From contig NZ_QPER01000001.1 of assembly GCF_009455635.1 (NCBI RefSeq), positions 4,650,001 to 4,714,000 of the forward strand: DNA of 64,000 nt. The letters are read 5' to 3'. Within the stretch, counting starts at the first letter, position 1. Every line of letters starts with the position of its first letter. The notes under the pieces are model-generated. The model saw nothing but the letters and a program-made list of their open reading frames with translations, was not told the origin of the DNA and made no database searches. A program made the position numbers and the translations under genes. This stretch comes from Paraburkholderia agricolaris. GTDB taxonomy: Bacteria > Pseudomonadota > Gammaproteobacteria > Burkholderiales > Burkholderiaceae. Shown one piece after another: positions 18,017 through 26,546 of the stretch.

Positions 18017-18940
18017 ATGTCCGCGTTCCCCACGCCAGCCGAACTGAGTCGCATCCTGCCGTTCGCCGCGCCCGCCAAACCATGGCGTCTCGCGCGGTAT
18101 GCGTGCACGGATTGGCTCGTCATCGTGCTGTGCTGGGTGGCAATGGCACGCATCCCTCACCCCGTCGTCTACGTAGCGGGCGTATTGCTAATAGCCGGAC
18201 GTCTTCAGGCGCTCGGGGTGATTCTCCACGACGCGTGCCATTTGCCGTCGCGCCGCCGAAATCTGCCGCTCGTCATCGTCGAAGCGTTGGCCGGCTGGCC
18301 GATCGGTTCATCGATCGCGGCGATGCGTTACCACCATCTGCGCCATCATCGCGCGGTGTGCACGCCGGAAGATCCGTATCTGCATCGTCTGGCCGCACGC
18401 GGCGGCTGGCTCAAGCGCGCGATGATGCTGCGCGGCGCCCTGCTGCCTGTCTGGTGGCCACTGCGTGCATTGATGTCGCCGCTCGCGTTGCTGTGGCCTG
18501 CATTTCGCCCGTGGTATGCGCGCGGCTTTCTGCAAGAACGTTCGAAACGCGATCTGCGTCAGCATCCCGAGATCATCGCGTGCGCGCGCGCCGACTTGCC
18601 GCATTGCGTCGCTTATCTGCTCGCGATCGCGGCGGTCGTGCATTGGGATCTGCCGTTCTTCACGTATTACGGCTTGCCGTGGGTGCTCGGCGGCATCATG
18701 AACGCGAACCGCGTGCTGATCGAACACGATCACGTCGAGAAAGGCGAGCGCTCGCAACAAGCGGTGTGGGCAATGACGCACACGTGGCATTACGGCTGGG
18801 CCGGCAAGCTCGTGCTATTCCCGCGCAATATCGGCTTTCATCAGGTACATCACGTGTATCCGGCTTTGGCGCTGGAACATTTGCCGGCGGTGCATCGCCA
18901 TTTGCTTGAGCGTCTGCAGGCGGCGTCGCGGCAAGCCTGA
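18017..18940 (+). CDS. Membrane fatty acid desaturase (cluster desaturase 1)
   Basis: A 307-residue integral-membrane diiron desaturase/hydroxylase. The three His boxes are HDACH (residues 71-75), HHLRHH (106-111) and HQVHH near residue 276, with EHDH as an extra His element in front of the last. Two hydrophobic hairpins (about 30-65 and 155-220) fit the desaturase fold. The substrate could be a fatty acyl chain or a carotenoid-like lipid. It is transcribed toward the Rieske gene, which lies on the other strand with its stop 54 bases away. It belongs to the lipid-modification cluster that runs to 28.6 kb. Confidence 0.85.
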   Translation: MSAFPTPAELSRILPFAAPAKPWRLARYACTDWLVIVLCWVAMARIPHPVVYVAGVLLIAGRLQALGVILHDACHLPSRRRNLPLVIVEALAGWPIGSSIAAMRYHHLRHHRAVCTPEDPYLHRLAARGGWLKRAMMLRGALLPVWWPLRALMSPLALLWPAFRPWYARGFLQERSKRDLRQHPEIIACARADLPHCVAYLLAIAAVVHWDLPFFTYYGLPWVLGGIMNANRVLIEHDHVEKGERSQQAVWAMTHTWHYGWAGKLVLFPRNIGFHQVHHVYPALALEHLPAVHRHLLERLQAASRQA

Positions 18941-18993
18941 AGCCACGGCTAACGATGCGCCATCAAACGCGCGTCAAAACGCCTGTCGTCCGC

Positions 18994-20130
18994 TCAAATC
19001 TCGAACCTCATCAACTTCTCCCCGCGCTGCGCTTCCGGCAGCGTTTCCCCGCGCCGCACCGCGGCCAGCAAGCGGTCGATGCCCACGTGCACCACATCCG
19101 CGCGAACGTTATGGGCCTCGAAATCCGGCGCGTTATCCAGTCCCTGCCGATGCGCCCGCATAATGCGCACATCCTGTTGAATCACGATATTCGTGTAGAG
19201 ATGCAACAGCGGCCTCAGCGCGCGCAGCACCCAGCGCGGCAAGCGGAACCGGTAAGCGATGTAGGTATAGACGCGTGAGCGCCGCGCATCGATCGGCGTA
19301 ATCTGGCTCACGATCAAAAACCCCGAACGGCTGCCCCACAGATAATCGCAACGCGTCACATTGGGCGCGAAGAAACGATCGGTGTGAACCAGGGGCTCAT
19401 GATCGGGATTCGTCAGCCAATCCATCATGCCGATCTTGTCCTGTTCGTCGTGATAGGTCACTTCGACGCTTTCCGCTTTCAGCGCGACCGTCGCTTCCAT
19501 CGCACTGCCGCGGCTCGACCGGAAAATGCCGTCGTGCACGAACACGGTGTGCGGCACATCCATGAAATTCTGCGCGAGCATGCCGATGTCGCCATCGAAC
19601 GTATTCACCATGAAATACGATTGCCACGGCGCCTGCTCATAGAACGGCATGCGGAAGATCGGCTTCTTGTCGGCATTGCCATCGCCGATGAACACCCAGA
19701 TAAGACCGTCCTGCTCGCGCACCGGCAGGCTGCGCTGGCGAAACGGGTAGTCGCTGGGCGTCGCGGCGGGTTTTACGCCGTCGATGGTCGGAATGTGAAC
19801 GACGCGTCCGTCGCCGTCGTAACGCCAGCCATGATACGGACAGACAAGGCAATCGTCGGCCAGCTTGCCCGCGGACAAACGCGTGCCGCGGTGCACGCAT
19901 TGATCGATCAGCGCGGCGACCTGACCGTTGCTTTGACGGAACAGCGCAACACCCAGGTCGAGAATCTTGACGCCGAGCGGCTTGCCGCGCCGCAATTCAC
20001 GCTGCGTGCACGCGACGAACCATTGCTCGTGCAAACCGTCGCGGGTTGCCGTGGCGGTATTAGGCTGAGTCGCGTCGCCACAAGCATGAGGAGCGGCCAC
20101 ATTTTCCGGTTCGCGATTCAAAGTCGACAT
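18994..20130 (-). CDS. Rieske non-haem iron oxygenase
   Basis: A 378-residue oxygenase alpha subunit. The Rieske [2Fe-2S] ligands are C78-x-H80 and C97-x2-H100, and the mononuclear iron motif is D191-x2-H194-x4-H199 (NFMDVPHTVFVH). No ferredoxin or reductase gene is adjacent, so electrons must come from elsewhere. It starts 4 bases after the end of the GH3-type gene and is the third gene of the desaturase-GH3-Rieske operon. It probably hydroxylates or demethylates the same lipid-like intermediate. The domain call is firm and the substrate is unknown. Confidence 0.88.
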   Translation of the reverse strand: MSTLNREPENVAAPHACGDATQPNTATATRDGLHEQWFVACTQRELRRGKPLGVKILDLGVALFRQSNGQVAALIDQCVHRGTRLSAGKLADDCLVCPYHGWRYDGDGRVVHIPTIDGVKPAATPSDYPFRQRSLPVREQDGLIWVFIGDGNADKKPIFRMPFYEQAPWQSYFMVNTFDGDIGMLAQNFMDVPHTVFVHDGIFRSSRGSAMEATVALKAESVEVTYHDEQDKIGMMDWLTNPDHEPLVHTDRFFAPNVTRCDYLWGSRSGFLIVSQITPIDARRSRVYTYIAYRFRLPRWVLRALRPLLHLYTNIVIQQDVRIMRAHRQGLDNAPDFEAHNVRADVVHVGIDRLLAAVRRGETLPEAQRGEKLMRFEI

Positions 20131-20134
20131 GGTG

Positions 20135-21724
20135 TCAGTTACCGGTCAAGGCAAGAAGTGCGTTCGCCGTATCGAGCCGGCCGATCAGCATGCGGGGTTT
20201 CGCGTCGCCGGCACGAATGCCGGTTTGCTCGGCGGCTCGCTGAAGCGCGCCGGCGAGCCGCTGAGGAGAACCCGTCAGGTGCCGGACCTGCACGGGGCCG
20301 AGTTGACCGAGGCGGCGCGCATGGGCGTAGTGGAAAGCACGCAGCAATGCCGATTCGACTTCCGTTGCTACCGCGTTCGCAGCGCGCGGCGTGGAGCTTG
20401 CGATCAATAACACGTAGTGAGGCGGTTCCGCCGTAGCGCACGGAGCGAGACACACAGCTTCGCCGGGATCAGTGAAAATCTCTTTGAGTACCGACGCCAC
20501 CGTCGTTTCATCCAGCTTTTCGCCGACCAGATCGCACTGTGCGCCAGTGCGGCCGACAAACTCCACGCGCGGCGTACGACCCGTGAAGCCCACGACTTGC
20601 ACACGATCGCCCAGCAAATAGCGATACAAACCGCCGCCGGTCGTGACCACGACTTGCGCGATGTCTCCTCGTTGTAGTTCGGCGGCTTCGCACACACGGC
20701 CATCGTCGAACATGAACTCCAGAAAGTGGCTCTCAATCGCGAGCGCACAGCCCTCGCCCGATCCGAACGGCAGCGTGATGACGGCTTCGGTCGCGAACAG
20801 TCCTTTCGGCAACCACCGCACTTGAGGAAACCGCGCGCGCAATTGCGTCGCGTACTGGCGGCTTGGACCGTCCATCCAGCAACTGACGGCGGCGAGGCGC
20901 GGCCATAGTGGCTCGCAGGTCCCTTCCGCCAATGCTGCACGCAATGCAGCATTGCGCGGTATCGGCAACCTCGCATCGAGCCAGCCGAGCGTGGCCGCAT
21001 GCCCAGGGTCATCCGCCTCGAACAGCGGGCGCAGCAAGCTCGATAGAAACGTCGGGCTCCACACGCTGATAAAGCTCAGATCGTCGGCGGCAATAAGCGT
21101 GAGCAAAGTCTGTTTGCGCCACTCGGCGACATCGTCCTGAAACGACGGCACGATCAACGTCGGCGCCAGGCCCGCGACGATACTACCGCCGAGGTAATCC
21201 AGATCGCTCGCCGATCCGATCGGAATGCCATTGGCGGCGTGGCCGTTCGCTTGCAGCGGCGGCGACATCGACCAATACGCGCGACCGAGCGCGATCCCCG
21301 GAACTTGACGATAAACATCCGCAAGCCATACCACCAGAGCGCGTTGCATTTCGCCGAGAAATGCAGGCGTGTACGGAATCAGCTTCTGCAACGCGCTGTT
21401 GCCGCTGGTCCGTTCGAAAAACCGCGGCGGCTGCGCGCTCAGAACGGCTGCCGTTTCGCGCTGCGCCCGTTCGATCCAAGGCAGCAAATCGGCGTAGGTA
21501 TGCAGCGGCACGCGCTCGCGATACTGCGCGGCATCGCTGATAGTTGCAAAGCCGTATGCGCGGCCAAAGGCGGTATCGCGATTGGCGGCGAGCAAGTCCC
21601 TCAGCCGCTTAGCCTGCGTGACCGACGGCTCTGCCACTGCCGCTTGCCAGTCATCCAGCGCGGGCTGCGCGGCGGCGTAAAAACTCCGCCACGCATCGCG
21701 TACGACGGTCGAATCCGTACTCAT
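20135..21724 (-). CDS. GH3-type acyl-adenylate-forming enzyme
   Basis: A 529-residue member of the GH3 (auxin-responsive promoter) family, whose plant members adenylate a carboxylic acid and join it to an amino acid. Family blocks are present: the nucleotide-binding motif RTSGNSALQKLIPYT near residue 106, YRYLLGDRVQVVGF, and FVGRTGAQCDLVGEKLDE. The ATG at 21724 overlaps the stop of the upstream desaturase by one base (TGATG), so the two are translationally coupled. In this cluster it would activate a fatty or aryl acid for amide or ester formation. Both substrates are unknown. Confidence 0.85.
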   Translation of the reverse strand: MSTDSTVVRDAWRSFYAAAQPALDDWQAAVAEPSVTQAKRLRDLLAANRDTAFGRAYGFATISDAAQYRERVPLHTYADLLPWIERAQRETAAVLSAQPPRFFERTSGNSALQKLIPYTPAFLGEMQRALVVWLADVYRQVPGIALGRAYWSMSPPLQANGHAANGIPIGSASDLDYLGGSIVAGLAPTLIVPSFQDDVAEWRKQTLLTLIAADDLSFISVWSPTFLSSLLRPLFEADDPGHAATLGWLDARLPIPRNAALRAALAEGTCEPLWPRLAAVSCWMDGPSRQYATQLRARFPQVRWLPKGLFATEAVITLPFGSGEGCALAIESHFLEFMFDDGRVCEAAELQRGDIAQVVVTTGGGLYRYLLGDRVQVVGFTGRTPRVEFVGRTGAQCDLVGEKLDETTVASVLKEIFTDPGEAVCLAPCATAEPPHYVLLIASSTPRAANAVATEVESALLRAFHYAHARRLGQLGPVQVRHLTGSPQRLAGALQRAAEQTGIRAGDAKPRMLIGRLDTANALLALTGN

Positions 21725-22662
21725 CAAAAGTAGGTCTTCTCAAGCCGGGACAGATCGTCCGGCAAGCGCTGCGGCGGCAAGAATATCTGCAACCAGCCGA
21801 ACCACAATGGCCGCGTTTCACTCGCATTCGACGCGGCATGCAATTGCTGCCAGCGCAGATTGGGGCGCCGATGATGCGTCAGGTTGTAGTTGAAGTTCAG
21901 AAACGCCCAGCGCACGAGAATCGGCGCACGCATGTTGTAAGTGCCCTCAACCGCATCGAGCGGGGTGCGCATGTGATAAACCCATTGCAGCGACGACCAC
22001 GAAAACGCAAACGCCACATACGCGACCAATACGACCAACGGCTGCCAGTGAAACAGCCAGCCTGCGAGCAGCCACGCAGCCACGCCGCACACCACTTCGA
22101 GACGGATACGCTTGAAATCACGCAGCGAAAAGTCCTTGAAGGCCGCGGCATACGTGTTGTCGTCGCCCGTTTTAGACCAACTGTTCGCCACGCCCGCCGG
22201 CAGCAGTGCCAGCACGAAACTGCCCACGAATCCGCCGAGCCAGATACCGCCCAGAATCGCCGCGTAGTACTCGATCCGCTTGCGCAACAACGACTCGCCG
22301 GGACTCGCGAAATCGGCCCGCTCGGCGCGCGTGCGGTTGCGCACATGGTGACCGAGGTGATTGATATGAATCAGTGTCGCGGACGCGCCGAACATCGTGG
22401 ACGCCCACCACATCATCAGATAGTTGAGTTTTCTGCCGCGATGTCCGAAGCCATGAAACGTTTCGTGCATCATCGAAAACACGCCTTGCATGACGAGGCA
22501 GAACGGAATCAGGATCAACCATTTGAGCGGACCCGCAGCGGTATTCGACAACCACGTCAGCACCGCGATCCAGAACGCCGTTTGCAGCGTCAGGACCACC
22601 AGATTGGCGAGGTCGAAAGAATGCGACTGCAGAACGCTATTTTGCTCGGTGGACGTGGGCAT
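21724..22662 (-). CDS. Membrane fatty acid desaturase (cluster desaturase 2)
   Basis: A 312-residue membrane diiron desaturase. The His boxes are H66-x3-H70 (HETFHG), H102-x2-HH (HINHLGHH) and a C-terminal NLTHHRRPNLRWQQLH. The last recalls beta-carotene ketolase/hydroxylase-like and alkyl-lipid desaturases more than acyl-CoA delta-9 enzymes. It is the first gene of the desaturase-GH3-Rieske operon and shares an AT-rich 190-base divergent promoter region with the diiron protein gene at 22852. Confidence 0.87.
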   Translation of the reverse strand: MPTSTEQNSVLQSHSFDLANLVVLTLQTAFWIAVLTWLSNTAAGPLKWLILIPFCLVMQGVFSMMHETFHGFGHRGRKLNYLMMWWASTMFGASATLIHINHLGHHVRNRTRAERADFASPGESLLRKRIEYYAAILGGIWLGGFVGSFVLALLPAGVANSWSKTGDDNTYAAAFKDFSLRDFKRIRLEVVCGVAAWLLAGWLFHWQPLVVLVAYVAFAFSWSSLQWVYHMRTPLDAVEGTYNMRAPILVRWAFLNFNYNLTHHRRPNLRWQQLHAASNASETRPLWFGWLQIFLPPQRLPDDLSRLEKTYF

Positions 22663-22851
22663 ACCGGAGGTGAAAACTTAATGTAGGCGAAGGATACCGC
22701 GTATACCCCGGTTTAATCCAATCGACGCGAACCGTCGCCACGCGATATGCAAACCGAATATAGAGAAAGTATTGAATAGACTTGGCGAAAGCGCGTATTC
22801 CCTTTATCTTTGCCACCTTCCAATATAAGTCGCGCCGGCCAATCGCCCGAT

Positions 22852-23709
22852 ATGATTTTTTTACGCAAACGCGAGAGCAAACCCGTACCGGCCAACGATA
22901 TTCCGCAACGCGATTTGCGCTTTACGCTGGACGACAGCATTCCGCGCTACTGGTATCGCGGCTGGTGCCATGTCACGCGCTTCTTCGACGCGTTTTCGAT
23001 CATGTTTCCGCTCGGCGAGAAGTTCTTTATCGACAGCGTGAAGCAGTTTCGCGACGAGATCCCCGCGGGCACGCCGCTCGCGCAAGAGGTTGCGGGGTTT
23101 ATCCATCAGGAAGCCACGCATATTCGCGAGCATCGGCTGTATAACCAGCGGCTCGCCGCGCAAGGCGCGCCGACCGCCGAACTCGACGCGCTGATCGCGC
23201 GCCGCCAGCAGAACAGTCTGCGCAATATCTCGCGCACCACGTGGGTGGCGCTGACCGCCTGCCTCGAACACTACACCGCGATTCTCTCCGATCAGTTGCT
23301 GCGTCACCCCGAGATACTCGATGGCGCCGATCCCACCATGGCCGCAATCTGGCGCTGGCATGCGATCGAGGAAACCGAGCATAAAGCCGTCGCATTCGAC
23401 GTCCTCACCACGTTCGAGCCGCGGCCGCTGCGGCGCTATGTGATTCGTTGCGGCGCGATGCTCGGCGTGTCGGTGTTCTTCGTGATCGACCTGATCTACT
23501 TCGTTTACCGGCTGGCTGCCTGTGACCGGCAACGCGGCAATTGGCGCGAATGGTGGCGCCTGCTTGGGTGGCTGTTCGTGTATCCCGGCATCTTCACGCG
23601 TGTAATGCCGTCGTGGCTGTACTGGTTCGCGCCATGGTTCCATCCGAACCGGATCGACAGTCGCGCGGTGCTGGCGAACGCGCGTCGCTCGCTTGAAGAA
23701 CAATCATGA
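22852..23709 (+). CDS. Ferritin-like diiron protein (PF10118, 'metal-dependent hydrolase')
   Basis: A 285-residue protein of the family labelled predicted metal-dependent hydrolase. I use the ATG at 22852; the frame is open from a TTG at 22810, but neither has a strong Shine-Dalgarno. Candidate metal ligands are in HQEATHIREH, EHYTAIL and the HAIEETEHKAVAFDV block, a pattern like ferritin-type four-helix diiron proteins. A hydrophobic stretch (VSVFFVIDLIYFVYRL) may anchor it in the membrane. It overlaps the next gene by 4 bases (ATGA). Family members are common in Burkholderia and uncharacterised. An oxygenase-type reaction is as likely as hydrolysis. Confidence 0.75.
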   Translation: MIFLRKRESKPVPANDIPQRDLRFTLDDSIPRYWYRGWCHVTRFFDAFSIMFPLGEKFFIDSVKQFRDEIPAGTPLAQEVAGFIHQEATHIREHRLYNQRLAAQGAPTAELDALIARRQQNSLRNISRTTWVALTACLEHYTAILSDQLLRHPEILDGADPTMAAIWRWHAIEETEHKAVAFDVLTTFEPRPLRRYVIRCGAMLGVSVFFVIDLIYFVYRLAACDRQRGNWREWWRLLGWLFVYPGIFTRVMPSWLYWFAPWFHPNRIDSRAVLANARRSLEEQS

Positions 23710-24653
23710 ATGAGCATAGGGCTTCCTCCTTTCGCGCGAGGTCTGCGATGACCGCCGCGCAGCGCTGGACGCCACACGGTTTCGACGACTGGCAGCGCCA
23801 TTTTCCGGCGACGCCGTTCGCGCGGCAGACCAACGGGCTCGATTGGACCGAGCGTTTCGTCGATAGCTGGGATCGCGCGGATTCACGGTTGTCGCGTGAA
23901 ACAGCAGTCGTGCTGGTGGCGGGCCTGTACTCGGAATGGTTGCCGCGTTGTCATCGCGATGCGTTGCTGTCGCTACGGCGCGCAGGTTATCGTGCGATGC
24001 GTCTGCCGGTGCGCTCGGCACGCGGTGTGATCGCGCAGGGGGAGCATATCGCCGCGACGCTGCGAACGCGGCTCAAGGACGGCGAGCGCTTCGTCGCGCT
24101 GACGCATAGCAAGGGCGGGATCGACACGCTCGCGGCGCTGAAACACGCGCCGGATCTACGCGCGCGCTGCGATGGACTGGCCTTCGTGCAGCCGCCGGTG
24201 GGACCGGCGTCGATCGTCGACGATATGCTCGGCTTCGGCGCGACGCCACCGCTTGCCGCCACCCGCCGGCAGGACAGCATCGGCAGGCGCTTGCTGCGTA
24301 CGCGCTGGGTCGCAAATGGCACGCTCGATATCAGCAGCCGGCGCGATCCGCGAGTCGCACCGATGCTCGCAGCGATTCCGGATGACTTGCATTGCGTGCA
24401 TGCGGTGACGTGGTCGATCGAACGCAGTTCGCGTTTCGATGCCTACCACGAGCGTTTGAATGCGCGGCGTCCGGGTTGCGCGCATGACGGACAGTTCTAC
24501 CTTGAGCATCAAGTGTTAAGCGGCGTGCCGCAGATCTGCCTGCCGGAACTCGATCACGGTCAGCCGGTGCTGGGCGGCCTGGGTTTCGATGCCGGACGCT
24601 TCTGGCTGGCACTCGCCGATCTGCTGCACGTGACGCGTACTCACACGAGGTAA
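23706..24653 (+). CDS. Alpha/beta-hydrolase-like protein with an altered nucleophile elbow
   Basis: A 315-residue alpha/beta-hydrolase-type protein. The core strand VVLVAGLYSEWLP and the elbow VALTHSKGGID (Ser135) place the nucleophile, but the canonical GxSxG is THSKG, with Thr for the first Gly. A late ELDHGQPV may supply the His. It is translationally coupled to the diiron protein (ATGA overlap). Its 3' end overlaps the convergent acyltransferase gene by 13 bases. It may release or transfer the acyl chain processed by the cluster. The family is firm and the activity is uncertain. Confidence 0.7.
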   Translation: MNEHRASSFRARSAMTAAQRWTPHGFDDWQRHFPATPFARQTNGLDWTERFVDSWDRADSRLSRETAVVLVAGLYSEWLPRCHRDALLSLRRAGYRAMRLPVRSARGVIAQGEHIAATLRTRLKDGERFVALTHSKGGIDTLAALKHAPDLRARCDGLAFVQPPVGPASIVDDMLGFGATPPLAATRRQDSIGRRLLRTRWVANGTLDISSRRDPRVAPMLAAIPDDLHCVHAVTWSIERSSRFDAYHERLNARRPGCAHDGQFYLEHQVLSGVPQICLPELDHGQPVLGGLGFDAGRFWLALADLLHVTRTHTR

Positions 24654-25762
24654 ATCTCGAATCCGGGTATCCTGGCTTCTGAAGTTTTATCGACGGCGGG
24701 CGTCGCGCCAGCGCTCGACAGCGTGTAGAGGTCCATCGGCACACTCGTCGTCCGGTAACGCTTGAGCGCGGGCCAAAGCGGATCGTCGTCGTAGAGGCAG
24801 AGTTGCATCAGCGCGTACTGGCCGCGCAGGTTCGTCCACGCGGCGTCGAGCAAGGCGGCGAACACCGTCGGGTCACGCTGCGTTACTTGCAAATGCGTAA
24901 GGTAGACATCCAGCAATGCTTCGCCGGGCGGCGCGATCTTCGGGCGGCCGACCGCAGGCGCCAATGCATTGAAAGCGACGCGAATCGCCTGAAGAGACAG
25001 CGGTAACTTCTCCAGCACGATTCGTTTGATGCGCCTGGCGTTCCATGGTGCGACGCAACCCAGCAAGTTGCCGTGCGAATCAAGTGCCAACAGAAACGAC
25101 GCGATGCCGAAGTCCGGCCACGTGCTCAAGCGCCGCTCAAATTCCTGCTCCGAAAATACCGGACCGAACGGTTGCGCTTTCGATTCGGTATCGAGAAACG
25201 CGCGCAGCGCGTCGGCGTGATGCGATTGCGCTCGCACGACACGGATCGAATCGGCGGCGCGCGAGCCGTCCGCTTTCGGCCAACCGCGTCGGCCATAGAC
25301 CGAAACATTGCTATAGCCGCGCCAATGCGTAAGCGCCAGCTGTCTGTCGCGTCGCGAGCCCAGCAATGATTGCGTGGCCAACCGGTTGTCGCGAATCATG
25401 CAGCAATACGCGTGCTCCACACCGGCTTCGTGTTGCAGATCGGCGAGCCGCGCGCGCACTTCCTCCATCCACACGCGCGACAGGCGACGATCGGGCACGA
25501 TGCGCAGGTCGCCGAGATACGCGACCGGTTGCACGCAATCCTGCAGATACCCGTCGCGCACCACCAGGCTCGCGATACCTTTGACGCCCCCTTGCACATC
25601 TTCGGCGAGCCATGTGCGGTGATCGTCCGCATGGCAACGATGCAGCGCGAAGTAGTCCGGCGTGCGATCGAAGCGCAGCGGCAATGCGCCTTGCATGGCG
25701 TGTTGCCGGCAGAAGTCGAGAATGGAGGGGTTATCCGCGGGCAGCGCGCGGCGGATATGCAT
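24641..25762 (-). CDS. GNAT-like acyltransferase, two-domain
   Basis: A protein of about 373 residues that begins like a GNAT N-acyltransferase (MHIRRALPADNPSILDF) and contains GDLRIVPDRRLSR as the acetyl-CoA-binding turn. A second half (from about 200) repeats a similar fold, suggesting a tandem GNAT. An upstream GTG at 25771 overlaps the stop of the preceding gene by one base (TAGTG) and is an alternative, coupled start. It forms a two-gene operon with the gene at 25771-26481. In this lipid cluster it may attach an acyl chain to an amine. The substrate is unknown. Confidence 0.65.
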   Translation of the reverse strand: MHIRRALPADNPSILDFCRQHAMQGALPLRFDRTPDYFALHRCHADDHRTWLAEDVQGGVKGIASLVVRDGYLQDCVQPVAYLGDLRIVPDRRLSRVWMEEVRARLADLQHEAGVEHAYCCMIRDNRLATQSLLGSRRDRQLALTHWRGYSNVSVYGRRGWPKADGSRAADSIRVVRAQSHHADALRAFLDTESKAQPFGPVFSEQEFERRLSTWPDFGIASFLLALDSHGNLLGCVAPWNARRIKRIVLEKLPLSLQAIRVAFNALAPAVGRPKIAPPGEALLDVYLTHLQVTQRDPTVFAALLDAAWTNLRGQYALMQLCLYDDDPLWPALKRYRTTSVPMDLYTLSSAGATPAVDKTSEARIPGFEIYLV

Positions 25763-25770
25763 GGGACACA

Positions 25771-26481
25771 CTATTCGCTACAGAAGAGCCGCCGCGCCAT
25801 CGGGCGCAGATTGGCCGGCGAGAGTTCACACAGGCACACCAGTTCGTCACCACGAGCGTAGTGGGGATTGCGTTGCAGGAAATAGGCGACATCCGGCAGC
25901 CGCCGATGTGCGTCCGAAATCTGCGCGAGTTCCGGCGTGAGACGCCCCTGCGGCTTCGGGAACGACAGCACGCCGGTAGCGGCGTCGTACGCGTTGCCAA
26001 AGCGCTGCGTGGCCAACTGATCCATCAGCGATTGCCGGTCCGGCGCGGTTGCCGCGTCGCCGCGCGGCGCGTAGTCGTGAGCGAACGCACGCAAATAGCG
26101 ATACGTGCGATGTCCTTTGCAAATCAGAAACCAGTAGAGCGGTACCTCCGGCGTTTGTTTCTGAAGCTCACCGGCGAACCGGATCCATGCGAACGCCAAC
26201 TGCTGACTACCCCAGTGTGCGGGATCGATAATCGTGTCGCCGGAAAAGATCACGCGCAGCGGCGCGTTATTCCACGTACTGTTATAGAGCTTCAGTGTGG
26301 AGAAACCCTGAATGACGTGATCGGTATCGCGCAGGATAATGCAGTGGCTTTTGTCGTTCAGATCCTGATTGAACAGATCGCGCTGCGCGTCGCAATAGGA
26401 CGCCGAGTAGAGCGCGTACATCCGGTCTATTTCAACCGTGCTCAACGTGGCACGTTCAATGGGCATGGCGCTAAGGCGCAT
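25771..26481 (-). CDS. Acyltransferase-like protein of unknown function
   Basis: A 236-residue protein with a GNAT-like start (EIDRMYALYSASY), LRVIFSGDTIIDPAHWGSQQ and YWFLICKGHRTYRYL, the last resembling an acyl-CoA-type binding region. I do not recognise a named family. It precedes the tandem GNAT protein and overlaps its possible GTG start by one base. Its own start is divergent from the PAP2-desaturase gene with only 65 bases between them, so the two promoters must overlap. An internal ATG at 26466 is an alternative start. Confidence 0.6.
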   Translation of the reverse strand: MRLSAMPIERATLSTVEIDRMYALYSASYCDAQRDLFNQDLNDKSHCIILRDTDHVIQGFSTLKLYNSTWNNAPLRVIFSGDTIIDPAHWGSQQLAFAWIRFAGELQKQTPEVPLYWFLICKGHRTYRYLRAFAHDYAPRGDAATAPDRQSLMDQLATQRFGNAYDAATGVLSFPKPQGRLTPELAQISDAHRRLPDVAYFLQRNPHYARGDELVCLCELSPANLRPMARRLFCSE

Positions 26482-26546
26482 GAGTCGATTTTATCTGGCT
26501 GAACAGGTTGATATGATACCTGACCCATTCCCGTATTCCGCACCTT

